A stretch of 50,204 bases of DNA from an uncultured Anaerolineales bacterium (GTDB lineage Bacteria > Chloroflexota > Anaerolineae > Anaerolineales > UBA4823), in contig CAIQJJ010000492.1 of assembly GCA_903872065.1 (NCBI GenBank), positions 1-50,204 on the forward strand. The letters run 5' to 3'. Under the pieces are notes generated by a model that worked only from the letters and a program-made list of their open reading frames with translations, was not told the DNA's origin and searched no databases. Shown here in pieces: positions 8,730 through 16,247 of the stretch (positions are counted from its first letter, which is position 1; each line of letters begins with the position of its first letter). A program made the position numbers and the translations under genes.

Positions 8730-9560
8730 ATGAACCGCTGGATGCGCCTGCTCCTAAACGCTCTCAGTTACGCGATTTTGTTCGTCGCCATCCTCATCTC
8801 GCTCTTTCCGATCGTTTACCTGATCCTGACCTCGTTCAAACCTGCAACCCTGACCTTCGCCATCCCACCGGTATGGGTCTTCGAGCCTACCCTGCAAAAC
8901 TACCAGGATGTCTTCGCCGGCAGTGATTTTGGCAAATATTTCCTGAACAGCATCCTGGTGGCCTCGGCGGCGACGATCATCTCCCTGATCCTGGGCAGCC
9001 TGGCGGGCTATGGCTTCGCGCGCTTCCGCTTCCGCGGGGCGAACTGGCTGCGCCTGGGGGCGCTTATCCCGCAAATGCTGCCGCCGATCACCATTATTGT
9101 GCCGCTGTATGTCTTGTTCAACTCGCTGGATATGATTGACAGCCTGCAGGGGTTGGTCATTTCATACCTCACCTTCTCGATCCCGCTTTCGATCTGGATG
9201 ATGACCGGCTTCTTTGCCGATGTGGAGGCGGAGTTGGAAGAGGCGGCGATGATTGACGGCTGCACGCGCTTCGGCGCATTCCTGCGCGTCAGCGTTCCAC
9301 TGGTCGCGCCGGGGTTGGCCGCCACTGCCATTCTCGGTTTCATTTACTGTTGGAATGAATTTCTCTACGCGGTGATCCTTACCGGGCGGGACGCGCGTAC
9401 CTTGCCTGTCACCATCACCAGCTTTATGACCAGTAAGGCCGTCCTCTGGGGACGCATGGCCGCCGCCGGGACACTGGTGCTGATTCCTGTGCTGCTGATC
9501 GCTATGCTGGTGCAGCGCTACCTGGTGCGTGGACTGTCGCGTGGGGCGGTCAAGGGTTAA
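8730..9560 (+). CDS. Sugar ABC importer permease, MalG/UgpE type
   Basis: This 276-residue protein has six predicted membrane segments and the EAA loop ELEEAAMIDGCTRFGAFLRVSVPLVAPG (about residues 170-195). It is the usual second permease partner and lies 8 bases after the first. An AGGG-like ribosome site precedes the ATG. No transcription terminator is evident in the 48 bases before the sigma-factor gene, but that gene appears to have its own promoter. Confidence 0.92.
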   Translation: MNRWMRLLLNALSYAILFVAILISLFPIVYLILTSFKPATLTFAIPPVWVFEPTLQNYQDVFAGSDFGKYFLNSILVASAATIISLILGSLAGYGFARFRFRGANWLRLGALIPQMLPPITIIVPLYVLFNSLDMIDSLQGLVISYLTFSIPLSIWMMTGFFADVEAELEEAAMIDGCTRFGAFLRVSVPLVAPGLAATAILGFIYCWNEFLYAVILTGRDARTLPVTITSFMTSKAVLWGRMAAAGTLVLIPVLLIAMLVQRYLVRGLSRGAVKG

Positions 9561-9571
9561 TCCTCGGCATC

Positions 9572-9600
9572 TTAACTATCCCAACAAGATACGATAAAAT
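9572..9600 (+). promoter_or_regulatory. Predicted promoter of the ECF sigma gene (near-leaderless)
   Basis: TTAACT (9572-9577), a 17-base spacer and TAAAAT (9595-9600) resemble a housekeeping promoter. The expected start of transcription is about 9607, only two bases before the ATG at 9609, and no Shine-Dalgarno sequence is present. Confidence 0.5.
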
Positions 9601-9608
9601 ATAGCGCT

Positions 9609-10211
9609 ATGGACGAAAATGCTCTGATCAACGATGCGCAGCATGGCGATTTGGAGGCCTTTAACCGCCTGGTCCTGGCCTACCAGGATTTGGTCTATAC
9701 CCAGGCCTATCGCATTATGGGCGAACAAGCCACGGCCGAAGACGCGACGCAAGAAGCCTTCATCAACGCCTATCGCAACTTGAGCCATTATCGCGGCGGA
9801 TCGTTTCGCGCCTGGCTGATGCGCATCGTGACCAATGCGTGCTATGACGAGCTGCGCCGGCAGCGCCGCCGTCCAAGTGTGCCATTGGAGCCGGTGGATG
9901 ACTATGGAGAGGAGATCGAATCGCCGCGCTGGGACATAGATCCCAGCGACCTGCCCGAAGACGAAGCCGTGCGCAAAGAACTGCGCAGCGCCATCCAGAC
10001 CTGCCTCAACCGCTTACCGCCCGAATTCAGAACGGTGGTCGTATTGGTAGATGTGCAAGGCATGGATTACACCGAAGCCGCGCAGGCGGCCGGAGCGCCG
10101 CTTGGCACGGTGAAAAGCCGCCTGGCGCGCGCGCGCCTGCGATTGCAAGAATGTCTGCGTGGATTTTGGGAACTTCTGCCGCCTTCTTATCGTCTACAAG
10201 GGGAGAATTAA
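9609..10211 (+). CDS. ECF-type RNA polymerase sigma factor (sigma-70 family)
   Basis: The 200-residue protein has sigma region 2 (AYQDLVYTQAYRIMG...AEDATQEAFINAYRNLSHYRGGSFRAWLMRIVTNACYDELRRQ) and region 4 (CLNRLPPEFRTVVVLVDVQGMDYTEAAQAAGAPLGTVKSRLARARLRLQE), with only a short acidic linker between. This is the SigW/RpoE-like ECF layout. It should direct RNA polymerase to a stress or envelope regulon. The next gene, 29 bases downstream, looks like its membrane-bound partner. Confidence 0.92.
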   Translation: MDENALINDAQHGDLEAFNRLVLAYQDLVYTQAYRIMGEQATAEDATQEAFINAYRNLSHYRGGSFRAWLMRIVTNACYDELRRQRRRPSVPLEPVDDYGEEIESPRWDIDPSDLPEDEAVRKELRSAIQTCLNRLPPEFRTVVVLVDVQGMDYTEAAQAAGAPLGTVKSRLARARLRLQECLRGFWELLPPSYRLQGEN

Positions 10212-10240
10212 CCATTATTTTTATGGGCGCAAGGACCGGC

Positions 10241-11278
10241 ATGAAACCACTCTCTCCCCACGATTGGGAAACCCTCTCAGCGTATCTGGACGGGGAACTT
10301 TCTTCACAAGAGAAAGCCCGTTTGGAGGCGCGTTTGTGGAAAGACGCTTCTTTGCGCAATGCCCTGGACGAACTCGGACGCACCCGCCTGGCATTGCGCA
10401 ATTTGCCGCGCTTGCGCGCCCCGCGCAACTTTACACTTTCGAGAAAAATGGTCGCGGTCAAGCCAGCCCCGCGCCTGTATCCTTTCTTTGGCTTTGCCTC
10501 TGCCCTGGCGACTGTTTTCCTGTTGGTGGTTTTGTTGATGGATTTCCTGGGCTTTGGCGAACCGGCGCGGCCGCCTGTGGCGCTCATGCAGCTTACGCAA
10601 ACCGCCATCCAGGTCGCAGCGGAAAGAAATATCACGCCGGCGGAAGAGAGCCTGCCCGCCCCCACCGAGGCGATAGCCGCCAGCCAACTAGCGGCGCCGC
10701 CGCCCGAGGCAACGCCGGCCAGCCCAGAGATGCCAATGGCTAAACGCGCGGCCAGCGAAGAGACCGCCCTTCCAACAGAGACGCCTGTTGTTGCAGAAGA
10801 AGGGCTGGCGTTAAAGATGGTTGCTCCTGAAACTGAGACGCCGGCCGACAGCGGCGAGGCGACGCCGACCGATCCTGCGCTGCGGGAGGGGATTAGCTCG
10901 GTGGAGGTTGCAACCGACACCATCCAGGTTGAAGAGGCGACCCCCGCGCCGACGGAAACTCCTGTTTTTACAGAAACTCAGTGGCCTACTGAAACAGTAA
11001 CCCTCACAGAGACGGCCAGTCCCACCCCCTCGCCCATCCCAACTGCAACCGATACGCCCACGCCCGAGATTATCGCCAGCGAGACCGCGACCGAAGCGCC
11101 CCTTCTGGCGACGGCCGTCGCGGCGCTTCCTCCCACACCGCTCCCCACCCAATCCGCGCTCACATCGGCAGAAGTGCGCCCGACCACACTCCAATGGGCA
11201 GAAGGTGGATTGGCGGCTTTTGCCCTTCTGAGCGGGCTGCTGGGGTTGGCGCTTTATCTCTGGCGGCGGCGCAGTTGA
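10241..11278 (+). CDS. Putative membrane anti-sigma factor with long Thr/Pro-rich exterior
   Basis: The N-terminal 70 residues (HDWETLSAYLDGELSSQEKARLE...) resemble the helical anti-sigma domain, but the His-Cys-Cys zinc ligands of zf-HC2 proteins are absent. A membrane segment (FGFASALATVFLLVVLLMDFLG) follows. Then come some 190 residues rich in Thr, Pro, Ala and Glu, which should lie outside the cell, and a second hydrophobic segment with an RRR end (LAAFALLSGLLGLALYLWRRRS). The ATG at 10241 is chosen because AAGGA lies six bases upstream; an in-frame ATG at 10223 is possible. Adjacency to the ECF gene is the main support for the anti-sigma role. Confidence 0.7.
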   Translation: MKPLSPHDWETLSAYLDGELSSQEKARLEARLWKDASLRNALDELGRTRLALRNLPRLRAPRNFTLSRKMVAVKPAPRLYPFFGFASALATVFLLVVLLMDFLGFGEPARPPVALMQLTQTAIQVAAERNITPAEESLPAPTEAIAASQLAAPPPEATPASPEMPMAKRAASEETALPTETPVVAEEGLALKMVAPETETPADSGEATPTDPALREGISSVEVATDTIQVEEATPAPTETPVFTETQWPTETVTLTETASPTPSPIPTATDTPTPEIIASETATEAPLLATAVAALPPTPLPTQSALTSAEVRPTTLQWAEGGLAAFALLSGLLGLALYLWRRRS

Positions 11279-11301
11279 GGGCTGATCCCAGGCTCAATTT
11301 T
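11275..11301 (+). terminator. Weak terminator-like hairpin after the anti-sigma gene
   Basis: TTGAG pairs with CTCAA around a smaller CTG/CAG stem and is followed by TTTT (11298-11301). It overlaps the stop codons of both convergent genes. The stem is short and interrupted, so the call is tentative. Confidence 0.35.
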
Positions 11302-11998
11302 CTGTCGCTTCCACCCACTGCTGTAAAATCGCCTTGTCCACCACATAAATCTGGCGGCGCTCGACGCGAATCGCCCCGCTGCGCTCTAGCTCGCGCAAAG
11401 AGCGCGCCATCACTTCGCGCACTGTGCCCAGGTGAGCCGCCAGTTGGTCTTGCGTCAGGCGCGAGGCCGCGCCTCGCTGCGATGTATCGGCCGGCAGTTG
11501 GCTGAGCAGGCGCGCCAGGCGGTGCGTGACCTGGTAAAATGAAAGCTCCTCAATCATATTCACAAACATGCGCAGGTTGTGGGTCAAATTCAAAACCACC
11601 GCCTGGTACATTTCTGGATGATTGCGAATCGCCTGCTGCACAACCGCCGCCTCGACCACCCAGAGATCGCTCTCTTCGAGAGTGGCTGCGTTTAAAGGGT
11701 TGAGGCCGCCGTCGAAGACGGATACTTCGTTGAAGGTCGCGCCGGCATCCAGCACCCGAAAAATGAACTCCCGACCCTGAGGCGATACCTTAAACAACTT
11801 GACCGCCCCGCGGGCGATGATGTGCAATCCCGAACAAGGCTCATCCTGCCAAAATAGCGCCTCGCCGCGCTCACAATGCCACAAGGCCGCGCCTTGCGCC
11901 AGTTCAGCCAATACAGCGCTGCTTAAGCCAGTAAAATAACGACAGCGCCGCAGGGCGTCTATTTTTTGACTAAGCGTGGTAGAAACAGTTTGTCTCAT
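11294..11998 (-). CDS. Crp/Fnr family transcriptional regulator
   Basis: The 234-residue protein has an N-terminal cyclic-nucleotide-binding-like beta-roll (about 15-140: YFTGLSSAVLAELAQGA...GEALFWQDEPCSGLHIIARGAVKLFKVSPQGREFIFRVLDAGATFNEVSVF), a dimerisation helix, and a winged helix-turn-helix (RLTQDQLAAHLGTVREVMARSLRELERSGAI). No FNR-type N-terminal cysteine cluster is present, so an iron-sulfur sensor is unlikely; the effector is unknown. It is divergent from moaA, with a perfect palindrome between them. Its own start lies nine bases past a -10 box and lacks a ribosome-binding site. Confidence 0.92.
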   Translation of the reverse strand: MRQTVSTTLSQKIDALRRCRYFTGLSSAVLAELAQGAALWHCERGEALFWQDEPCSGLHIIARGAVKLFKVSPQGREFIFRVLDAGATFNEVSVFDGGLNPLNAATLEESDLWVVEAAVVQQAIRNHPEMYQAVVLNLTHNLRMFVNMIEELSFYQVTHRLARLLSQLPADTSQRGAASRLTQDQLAAHLGTVREVMARSLRELERSGAIRVERRQIYVVDKAILQQWVEATEN

Positions 11999-12003
11999 TT
12001 CAT

Positions 12004-12019
12004 TCGTATTATAATACGA
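12004..12019. promoter_or_regulatory. 16-bp perfect palindrome with -10 boxes on both strands (crp-moaA operator/promoter)
   Basis: TCGTATTATAATACGA is a perfect palindrome in the 52-base divergent region. Because it is self-complementary it presents TATAAT on both strands (12010-12015 on +, 12013-12008 on -). One protein bound here could control both genes. It does not resemble the CRP (TGTGA...TCACA) or FNR (TTGAT...ATCAA) consensus. Confidence 0.6.
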
Positions 12020-12050
12020 TAGTTAAACTCCGAATAACTGGACAATTCGC

Positions 12051-13043
12051 ATGGCTATAGACCGTTTTGGACGTCGTATTCACTATTTACGCATCAGCTT
12101 AACCGATCACTGCAATCTGCGCTGCATTTACTGCATGCCTGAAGAGATTACCTTTCATCCAACCGCGGAACTGATGCAAGATGATGAGATTTTAACCCTG
12201 GTGCGCCTTTTTACCGGCCTGGGGTTTGATAAATTTCGCCTGACCGGAGGCGAACCCACTGTGCGCGCCCGTGTGGTGGAACTGGTGCGCGCCATCTCCG
12301 CTACGCCTGGGGTAGAAAAGTTGAGCATGACCACCAACGGCGTCTTGTTGGGGCGCATGGCTCAACCGCTGAAAGAAGCCGGTTTGCAGCGCGTGAACAT
12401 CAGCCTGGATACATTAAACCCGCAGAAGTTTCAGCGCCTGACGCGCTGGGGAAAGCTGGAGGAGGTGTGGGCGGGGATTCAGGCCGCAGAGAAGGCCGGG
12501 CTGACCCCGATTAAGCTTAACGCGGTTGTCGTGCGCGGCTATAACGAAGCCGATGTCGCTGACCTGGCGCGTCTGACGGTGGAACATGCCTGGCAGGTGC
12601 GGTTCATCGAAATGATGCCGTTCGGCGATACCAGTGAATTTCAAACCAGCCAGACGATCCACATGGCCGAGATTCAAGCGCTGATCGAAGCGGAAACCGG
12701 TCCCTTGCAGCCAATCGCCGGCGATGGCCCAGGCCCGCGGCTGGATGGCGAGGCGCGTCTGTTCCGCCTGCCGCATGCCCAGGGCGATATCGGCTTCATT
12801 TCCTCGGTGAGCAATCCGTTTTGCGCCTTTTGCACCCGGGCGCGCTTGACCGCCGACGGACGCCTGCGCCTGTGCCTGCTGCGCGAGGGAGAGGTGGACC
12901 TGCTCACCCCGCTGCGCGCCGGGGCCTCCCTGGCCGAACTGCGCCAGCGGGTGATTGACGGCATCTGGCAAAAACCGTGGGGGCATGGCCTGGCTGAGGG
13001 GTTGATCCCTCTCAACCGGGTGATGAGTGAGATCGGCGGTTAA
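12051..13043 (+). CDS. moaA: GTP 3',8-cyclase (molybdenum cofactor biosynthesis)
   Basis: The 330-residue radical SAM enzyme has the N-terminal cluster motif CNLRCIYC (Cys21, Cys25, Cys28), the GGEPTVR segment, the C-terminal second [4Fe-4S] site (Cys258, Cys261, Cys275 in FCAFC...RLRLC) and the functionally important Gly-Gly tail (EIGG). It converts GTP to 3',8-cyclo-dihydro-GTP, the first step of molybdopterin synthesis. No other moa genes are nearby. It is divergent from the Crp/Fnr-like gene, which may regulate it. No Moco riboswitch fits in the roughly 29-base leader. Confidence 0.96.
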   Translation: MAIDRFGRRIHYLRISLTDHCNLRCIYCMPEEITFHPTAELMQDDEILTLVRLFTGLGFDKFRLTGGEPTVRARVVELVRAISATPGVEKLSMTTNGVLLGRMAQPLKEAGLQRVNISLDTLNPQKFQRLTRWGKLEEVWAGIQAAEKAGLTPIKLNAVVVRGYNEADVADLARLTVEHAWQVRFIEMMPFGDTSEFQTSQTIHMAEIQALIEAETGPLQPIAGDGPGPRLDGEARLFRLPHAQGDIGFISSVSNPFCAFCTRARLTADGRLRLCLLREGEVDLLTPLRAGASLAELRQRVIDGIWQKPWGHGLAEGLIPLNRVMSEIGG

Positions 13044-13096
13044 ATTCATTTGTCCAGCCGCCGCGGAAGGATCGCTTCCAGGTATGATGGGCGCGC

Positions 13097-13885
13097 TTAA
13101 GCAAGGAGCCGCCATAGCCCCACGCTGACCAGCGCGCCAAAGAGCGAAGCCAACCCGTTAACCCAATCGTTATCCAGCCAGGATAGCCCACGCAAGGGGA
13201 CGGTGGTCGCTCCACAGGGATGAAGCGGGGAGCGTTCGGTCTCTTTTTGGCAGGCCGGACAAAAATAGATCGCTTGCAGGGTCGCCCCCAAGAATGAATC
13301 AAACAGCGAACCGAGCAAACCGCCCAGCCCAGCCGCCAGCCAGGAGTACGACGTCCCATCCAGGAGGCTGGCCAGCCCGCCGATAAACAATGCGCCGCCC
13401 ACAGCCGCGCCCAATCCCAGCCATGAGACCCCGCCCGATGTGCCGCGCTCGACCGGCCGGCCGGTGGTAATCAACCGCGGAGCAGCTTTGCTCAAGACGC
13501 CAATCTCGGTCGCCCAGGTATCGGCATTGACACTGGCCATTGCGCCGGCAAAAGCCAGCCACAGCCAGGGCTGCGGCCAAAGCGTATAGGCCAACACGAA
13601 GAGGATGCCCAGTCCGCCGTTGGCAAGCACCTGGCCGGCGTCCCGCCGGCTGCCCTTCGAGAATTTTTCATCAAGGGCTGTTTTGCGCCGGGCAAAGGCT
13701 TTGGAGAGAAGGCTGGAAGAGATAAAAAAAGCCAGGAGGAGCGCCGCCCAGCGCCAGCCTCCCAGGCCAAAGATCATCCCCCCCATCACAGCCGCCGCCG
13801 CCGCGCCATCCAGCGCAAGAGCGCCCAAACGCCAGGCCGCGAACGCAATGAAAACACCCGCTAAGAAACCAAAAAAGAGCTGCAT
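13097..13885 (-). CDS. DUF92/TIGR00297-family integral membrane protein
   Basis: This polytopic membrane protein of about 262 residues has the DUF92 landmarks ANGGLGILF, ASVNADTWATEIGVLSK, RLITTGRPVERGTSGGVSWLG, GSLFDSFLGATLQ and the terminal DNDWVNGLAS. Relatives include plant VTE6 phytyl-phosphate kinase, but bacterial members are mostly uncharacterised, so a prenyl-phosphate kinase role is only a possibility. A CPAC...HPCG pair could bind a metal. The ATG at 13885 has AGGTG six bases upstream; an in-frame GTG at 13894 is the alternative. The DnaA-box-like cluster lies immediately upstream. Confidence 0.85.
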   Translation of the reverse strand: MQLFFGFLAGVFIAFAAWRLGALALDGAAAAAVMGGMIFGLGGWRWAALLLAFFISSSLLSKAFARRKTALDEKFSKGSRRDAGQVLANGGLGILFVLAYTLWPQPWLWLAFAGAMASVNADTWATEIGVLSKAAPRLITTGRPVERGTSGGVSWLGLGAAVGGALFIGGLASLLDGTSYSWLAAGLGGLLGSLFDSFLGATLQAIYFCPACQKETERSPLHPCGATTVPLRGLSWLDNDWVNGLASLFGALVSVGLWRLLA

Positions 13886-13895
13886 GACAAACACC

Positions 13896-13967
13896 TGTGG
13901 ATAAGTAGGGATATTCTGTGGATAAGTGGATAAGTGATGTGGAAAACTTGCTCTGAGCTGTGGAATA
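13896..13967 (-). repeat. Cluster of five DnaA-box-like 9-mers, all in one orientation
   Basis: Read on the - strand, two perfect DnaA boxes TTATCCACA lie at 13896-13904 and 13917-13925. Variants TTATCCACT (13925-13933), TTTTCCACA (13938-13946) and TATTCCACA (13959-13967) follow. Five boxes in 72 bases fill nearly all of the gap between the DUF92 start and the end of the PH-domain gene. The region could titrate DnaA, place the DUF92 gene under DnaA control, or belong to an origin. No dnaA/dnaN genes or long AT-rich unwinding element are here. Confidence 0.7.
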
Positions 13968-13973
13968 AATGGA

Positions 13974-14876
13974 TTAAGCGGTGGTCAGAAAATACACCGC
14001 CAGCAAAAAGAGAATGCTGGAAACCACACTGCCAATCCACAAAAGATAAGCCGCAACACGCGATTCGGGGCGGCGATAAAAGAACATACCGAGCAAGAGA
14101 TCGAAACCCGACATGATACTGTCAATCACGGGCAGCAGCATCAAGCGCACCCCAGGCACATATTCTATCGGCAATCCGTTGACATCGAAGCGAAAAGGGA
14201 TGGTTGGACGGATGGGGATGACCAGGCTCACCCATATCAACAGGCTCAGGCTCAGCGCCAGGGCGGCCAAAATCAACAAACGCGCCGGCAAATCGTTCCA
14301 AAAGTTGGCTAATAAAGCCGCCGGCTGCACCGAACGACGCGCCCGTTCGGACAAAGAGCCTTGTTCTGTCAGGGATTGATAGGCGCGCAAAAAGAGCCTG
14401 GGATCGCCGGGTGAGATGGCAAAGATTTTGTCAGAAGCAGCGATCAAGATTAAGCCGGCGGGGCGAGAGGCTAAAAACTCTACCGGCGGCTGATTTCCCC
14501 AATGGCGCGTTCCAACCACCGAACCTGGCCAGCGCGGCCAGGGCAGGGGAGGAGGCGATTCGAGTTCTTCCAGGCTGTGCACCCAACGCACTTGCTGGAT
14601 GGGAATCTCTTCTACCCGCAGCCCCCATTGCAAACGGATCATATCCCGTTCCAATATGTATGTCGCGCTCCACAAAGCATACAAGCCATAAGCAAAAACC
14701 GGGGCAAGGGCAAGCGCGGCAAATACCAATAATAAATCCAGCACAAATGCCAGGCCCGATTCTGTCGAGGAGGCGCGCGCCAGGTTGGCGATGGCGACAC
14801 TGAGCAAACCGCCCAATGTGATCGCCTGGAAAAGAAAGCCGGCGCGGCGCGGGGGACGAAAAAGAGAACTTTCCAC
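13974..14876 (-). CDS. Bacterial PH-domain membrane protein, unknown function
   Basis: The 300-residue protein has two N-terminal membrane segments (to about residue 70), then YILERDMIRLQWGLRVEEIPIQQVRWV, typical of bacterial PH domains (YdbT/DUF304 style). A cytoplasmic part with GLILIAASDKIFAISPGDPRLFL follows, then two or more C-terminal membrane segments with a short exterior loop. The start is taken as GTG at 14876, eight bases after a TATAAA on the - strand and with no ribosome site, which suggests a leaderless message. Function is unknown. Confidence 0.75.
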   Translation of the reverse strand: MESSLFRPPRRAGFLFQAITLGGLLSVAIANLARASSTESGLAFVLDLLLVFAALALAPVFAYGLYALWSATYILERDMIRLQWGLRVEEIPIQQVRWVHSLEELESPPPLPWPRWPGSVVGTRHWGNQPPVEFLASRPAGLILIAASDKIFAISPGDPRLFLRAYQSLTEQGSLSERARRSVQPAALLANFWNDLPARLLILAALALSLSLLIWVSLVIPIRPTIPFRFDVNGLPIEYVPGVRLMLLPVIDSIMSGFDLLLGMFFYRRPESRVAAYLLWIGSVVSSILFLLAVYFLTTA

Positions 14877-14884
14877 AACAGATA

Positions 14885-14915
14885 TTTATACCATCCAATC
14901 GCCGCATGTTACAAT
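14885..14915. promoter_or_regulatory. Divergent -10 boxes for the PH-domain and C39-peptidase genes
   Basis: On the - strand TATAAA (14890-14885) ends eight bases before the GTG at 14876, with a TTGTAA 18 bases upstream. On the + strand TACAAT (14910-14915) ends seven bases before the ATG at 14923. Neither start has a Shine-Dalgarno sequence. Confidence 0.45.
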
Positions 14916-14922
14916 ACCAATT

Positions 14923-16209
14923 ATGTACCGAAAACGTCCTTCCCCCACACGCTGGCTGATTCCCGCCGTTTTGATCCTGTGCGTCCTCGCGGCTCTTCTA
15001 GCCTATCAGTATCCGCCGGTCAGGCGGCTCGTGACCTGGCGCATCGAAGTCTTAACCACCTATCTGCGCGGCATCGTATACCCGGCCGGCCCCATGCCGA
15101 CGCCGCTGGCCTCGCCGACCCCCACCTCGCCAGAAGAGACGCCGCCGCCCCCTTCCGCAACGCCAAGCGCGACAGCCTCTCCAACTGCGCCCGCGCCAAG
15201 CGCCACGCCGCCTGGCCCCACGGCGACGCCGATCCCATCTCCTACCCCCCTGCCAGCCGCAATCTCCCTCCCCGCGCCGGCATGGGAAAAGCAAGACATC
15301 AACAACTGCGGCCCGGCCGCCCTGGCCATGTATTTGCGCTATTACGGCTGGGAGGGCGATCAATTCAACATCTCAACGCTGATTAAGCCCATCCCAGAAG
15401 ACCGCAACGTTAATCCTGAAGAATTGCTTTTCTTTGTCCGCACCCGCGCTGGTTGGCTAAATGCTGAATATCGCGTTAACGGAACAATGCCCTTGCTGAA
15501 GCAGTTGTTGGCGGCTGAAATCCCCGTGATCATTGAAGAGAGCTTTTATTTCGATGATCCGTTTTGGCCCAACGATGACTTATGGGCGGCGCATTATCTG
15601 CTGCTCACCGGCTATGATGACGCCGCGCAAGTCTTTACCGGGCAAGATAGTTTTCACGGGGCGGATCAAAAGGTGAGTTACCAACAACTGGACGATTACT
15701 GGCGGATTTTTAACCGCGTGTACTTCCTGGTTTATCTACCGACGCAAGAAGAGCAGGTCAAAACCATCCTGGGAGAGGATTGGGATGTGCAAACCAACCG
15801 GCAGCGGGCGTTGGATACGGCGCAAAGCGAAACCCAAAAGAATGCTGACGATGCTTTTGCCTGGTTTAACCTGGGCAGCAACCTGGTGTACTTCGAAAAG
15901 TACAGCGAGGCGGCCAACGCTTATGATAAAGCGCGCCTGCTCAAACTGCCCCAACGCATGTTACGCTATCAGTTTGGGCCGTTTTTTGCTTATTTTCATG
16001 CCCATCGCTATGACGACCTGCTCGCCCTGGCAGAGTATGCCCTGGAACGCACGCCAAACTCAGAAGAGGCGTTATTATGGCGCGGATGGGCGCGCTACCG
16101 CAAAGGCAGCACGGCTGGCGCAATCGAAGACTGGCGGGCGGCGCTCAAGGCGCGGCCCGGCTTCGAGGATGCCCACTATGCGTTGGATTTTGTCGGCGCA
16201 GCGCCCTGA
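14923..16209 (+). CDS. Membrane-anchored C39-like cysteine peptidase with TPR repeats
   Basis: The protein is 428 residues. An N-terminal membrane anchor (WLIPAVLILCVLAALLAYQY) is followed by a Thr/Pro/Ser-rich spacer (about 50-110). Then comes a C39-like peptidase domain with NNCGPAALAMYLRYYG (catalytic Cys129) and AAHYLLLTGYDD (His224). The C-terminal third holds TPR-like helices (AFAWFNLGSNLVYFEKYSEAANAYDKA, EEALLWRGWARYRKGSTAGAIEDWRAALKARP). It should act outside the membrane, possibly processing or binding a peptide or peptidoglycan-linked substrate. No bacteriocin or ABC exporter is nearby, so the substrate is unknown. Confidence 0.8.
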   Translation: MYRKRPSPTRWLIPAVLILCVLAALLAYQYPPVRRLVTWRIEVLTTYLRGIVYPAGPMPTPLASPTPTSPEETPPPPSATPSATASPTAPAPSATPPGPTATPIPSPTPLPAAISLPAPAWEKQDINNCGPAALAMYLRYYGWEGDQFNISTLIKPIPEDRNVNPEELLFFVRTRAGWLNAEYRVNGTMPLLKQLLAAEIPVIIEESFYFDDPFWPNDDLWAAHYLLLTGYDDAAQVFTGQDSFHGADQKVSYQQLDDYWRIFNRVYFLVYLPTQEEQVKTILGEDWDVQTNRQRALDTAQSETQKNADDAFAWFNLGSNLVYFEKYSEAANAYDKARLLKLPQRMLRYQFGPFFAYFHAHRYDDLLALAEYALERTPNSEEALLWRGWARYRKGSTAGAIEDWRAALKARPGFEDAHYALDFVGAAP

Positions 16210-16210
16210 T

Positions 16211-16239
16211 AAAAAAAGCGCCGGCATGCATGCCGGCGC
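16211..16239 (-). terminator. Rho-independent terminator of the - strand kinase operon
   Basis: A 22-base perfect palindrome (16218-16239, core GGCATGCATGCC) is followed on the - strand by seven T's (16217-16211), directly after the kinase stop at 16248. On the + strand the same hairpin lies just past the C39-peptidase stop. Confidence 0.8.
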
Positions 16240-16247
16240 AGCGCCGT

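Noticed and set aside
10950..11180. Low-complexity repeat or insertion in the anti-sigma-like gene
   Set aside because: It is a Thr/Pro/Glu-rich exterior linker in an uninterrupted frame; other lipoproteins in the window have the same kind of linker.
10241..11278. Classical zinc-binding zf-HC2 anti-sigma factor
   Set aside because: No HxxxCxxC motif is present, so only the weaker anti-sigma-like call is made.
12020..12050. Molybdenum-cofactor riboswitch upstream of moaA
   Set aside because: The predicted leader is about 30 bases, far too short for that riboswitch.
13896..13967. Complete replication origin
   Set aside because: Boxes are present, but there is no AT-rich unwinding region, no dnaA/dnaN/gidA neighbour, and no skew data. 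It is reported only as a DnaA-box cluster.
16218..16239. Restriction or recombination site (22-bp palindrome)
   Set aside because: With the adjoining T7 on the - strand and its place just after a stop codon, a Rho-independent terminator explains it.
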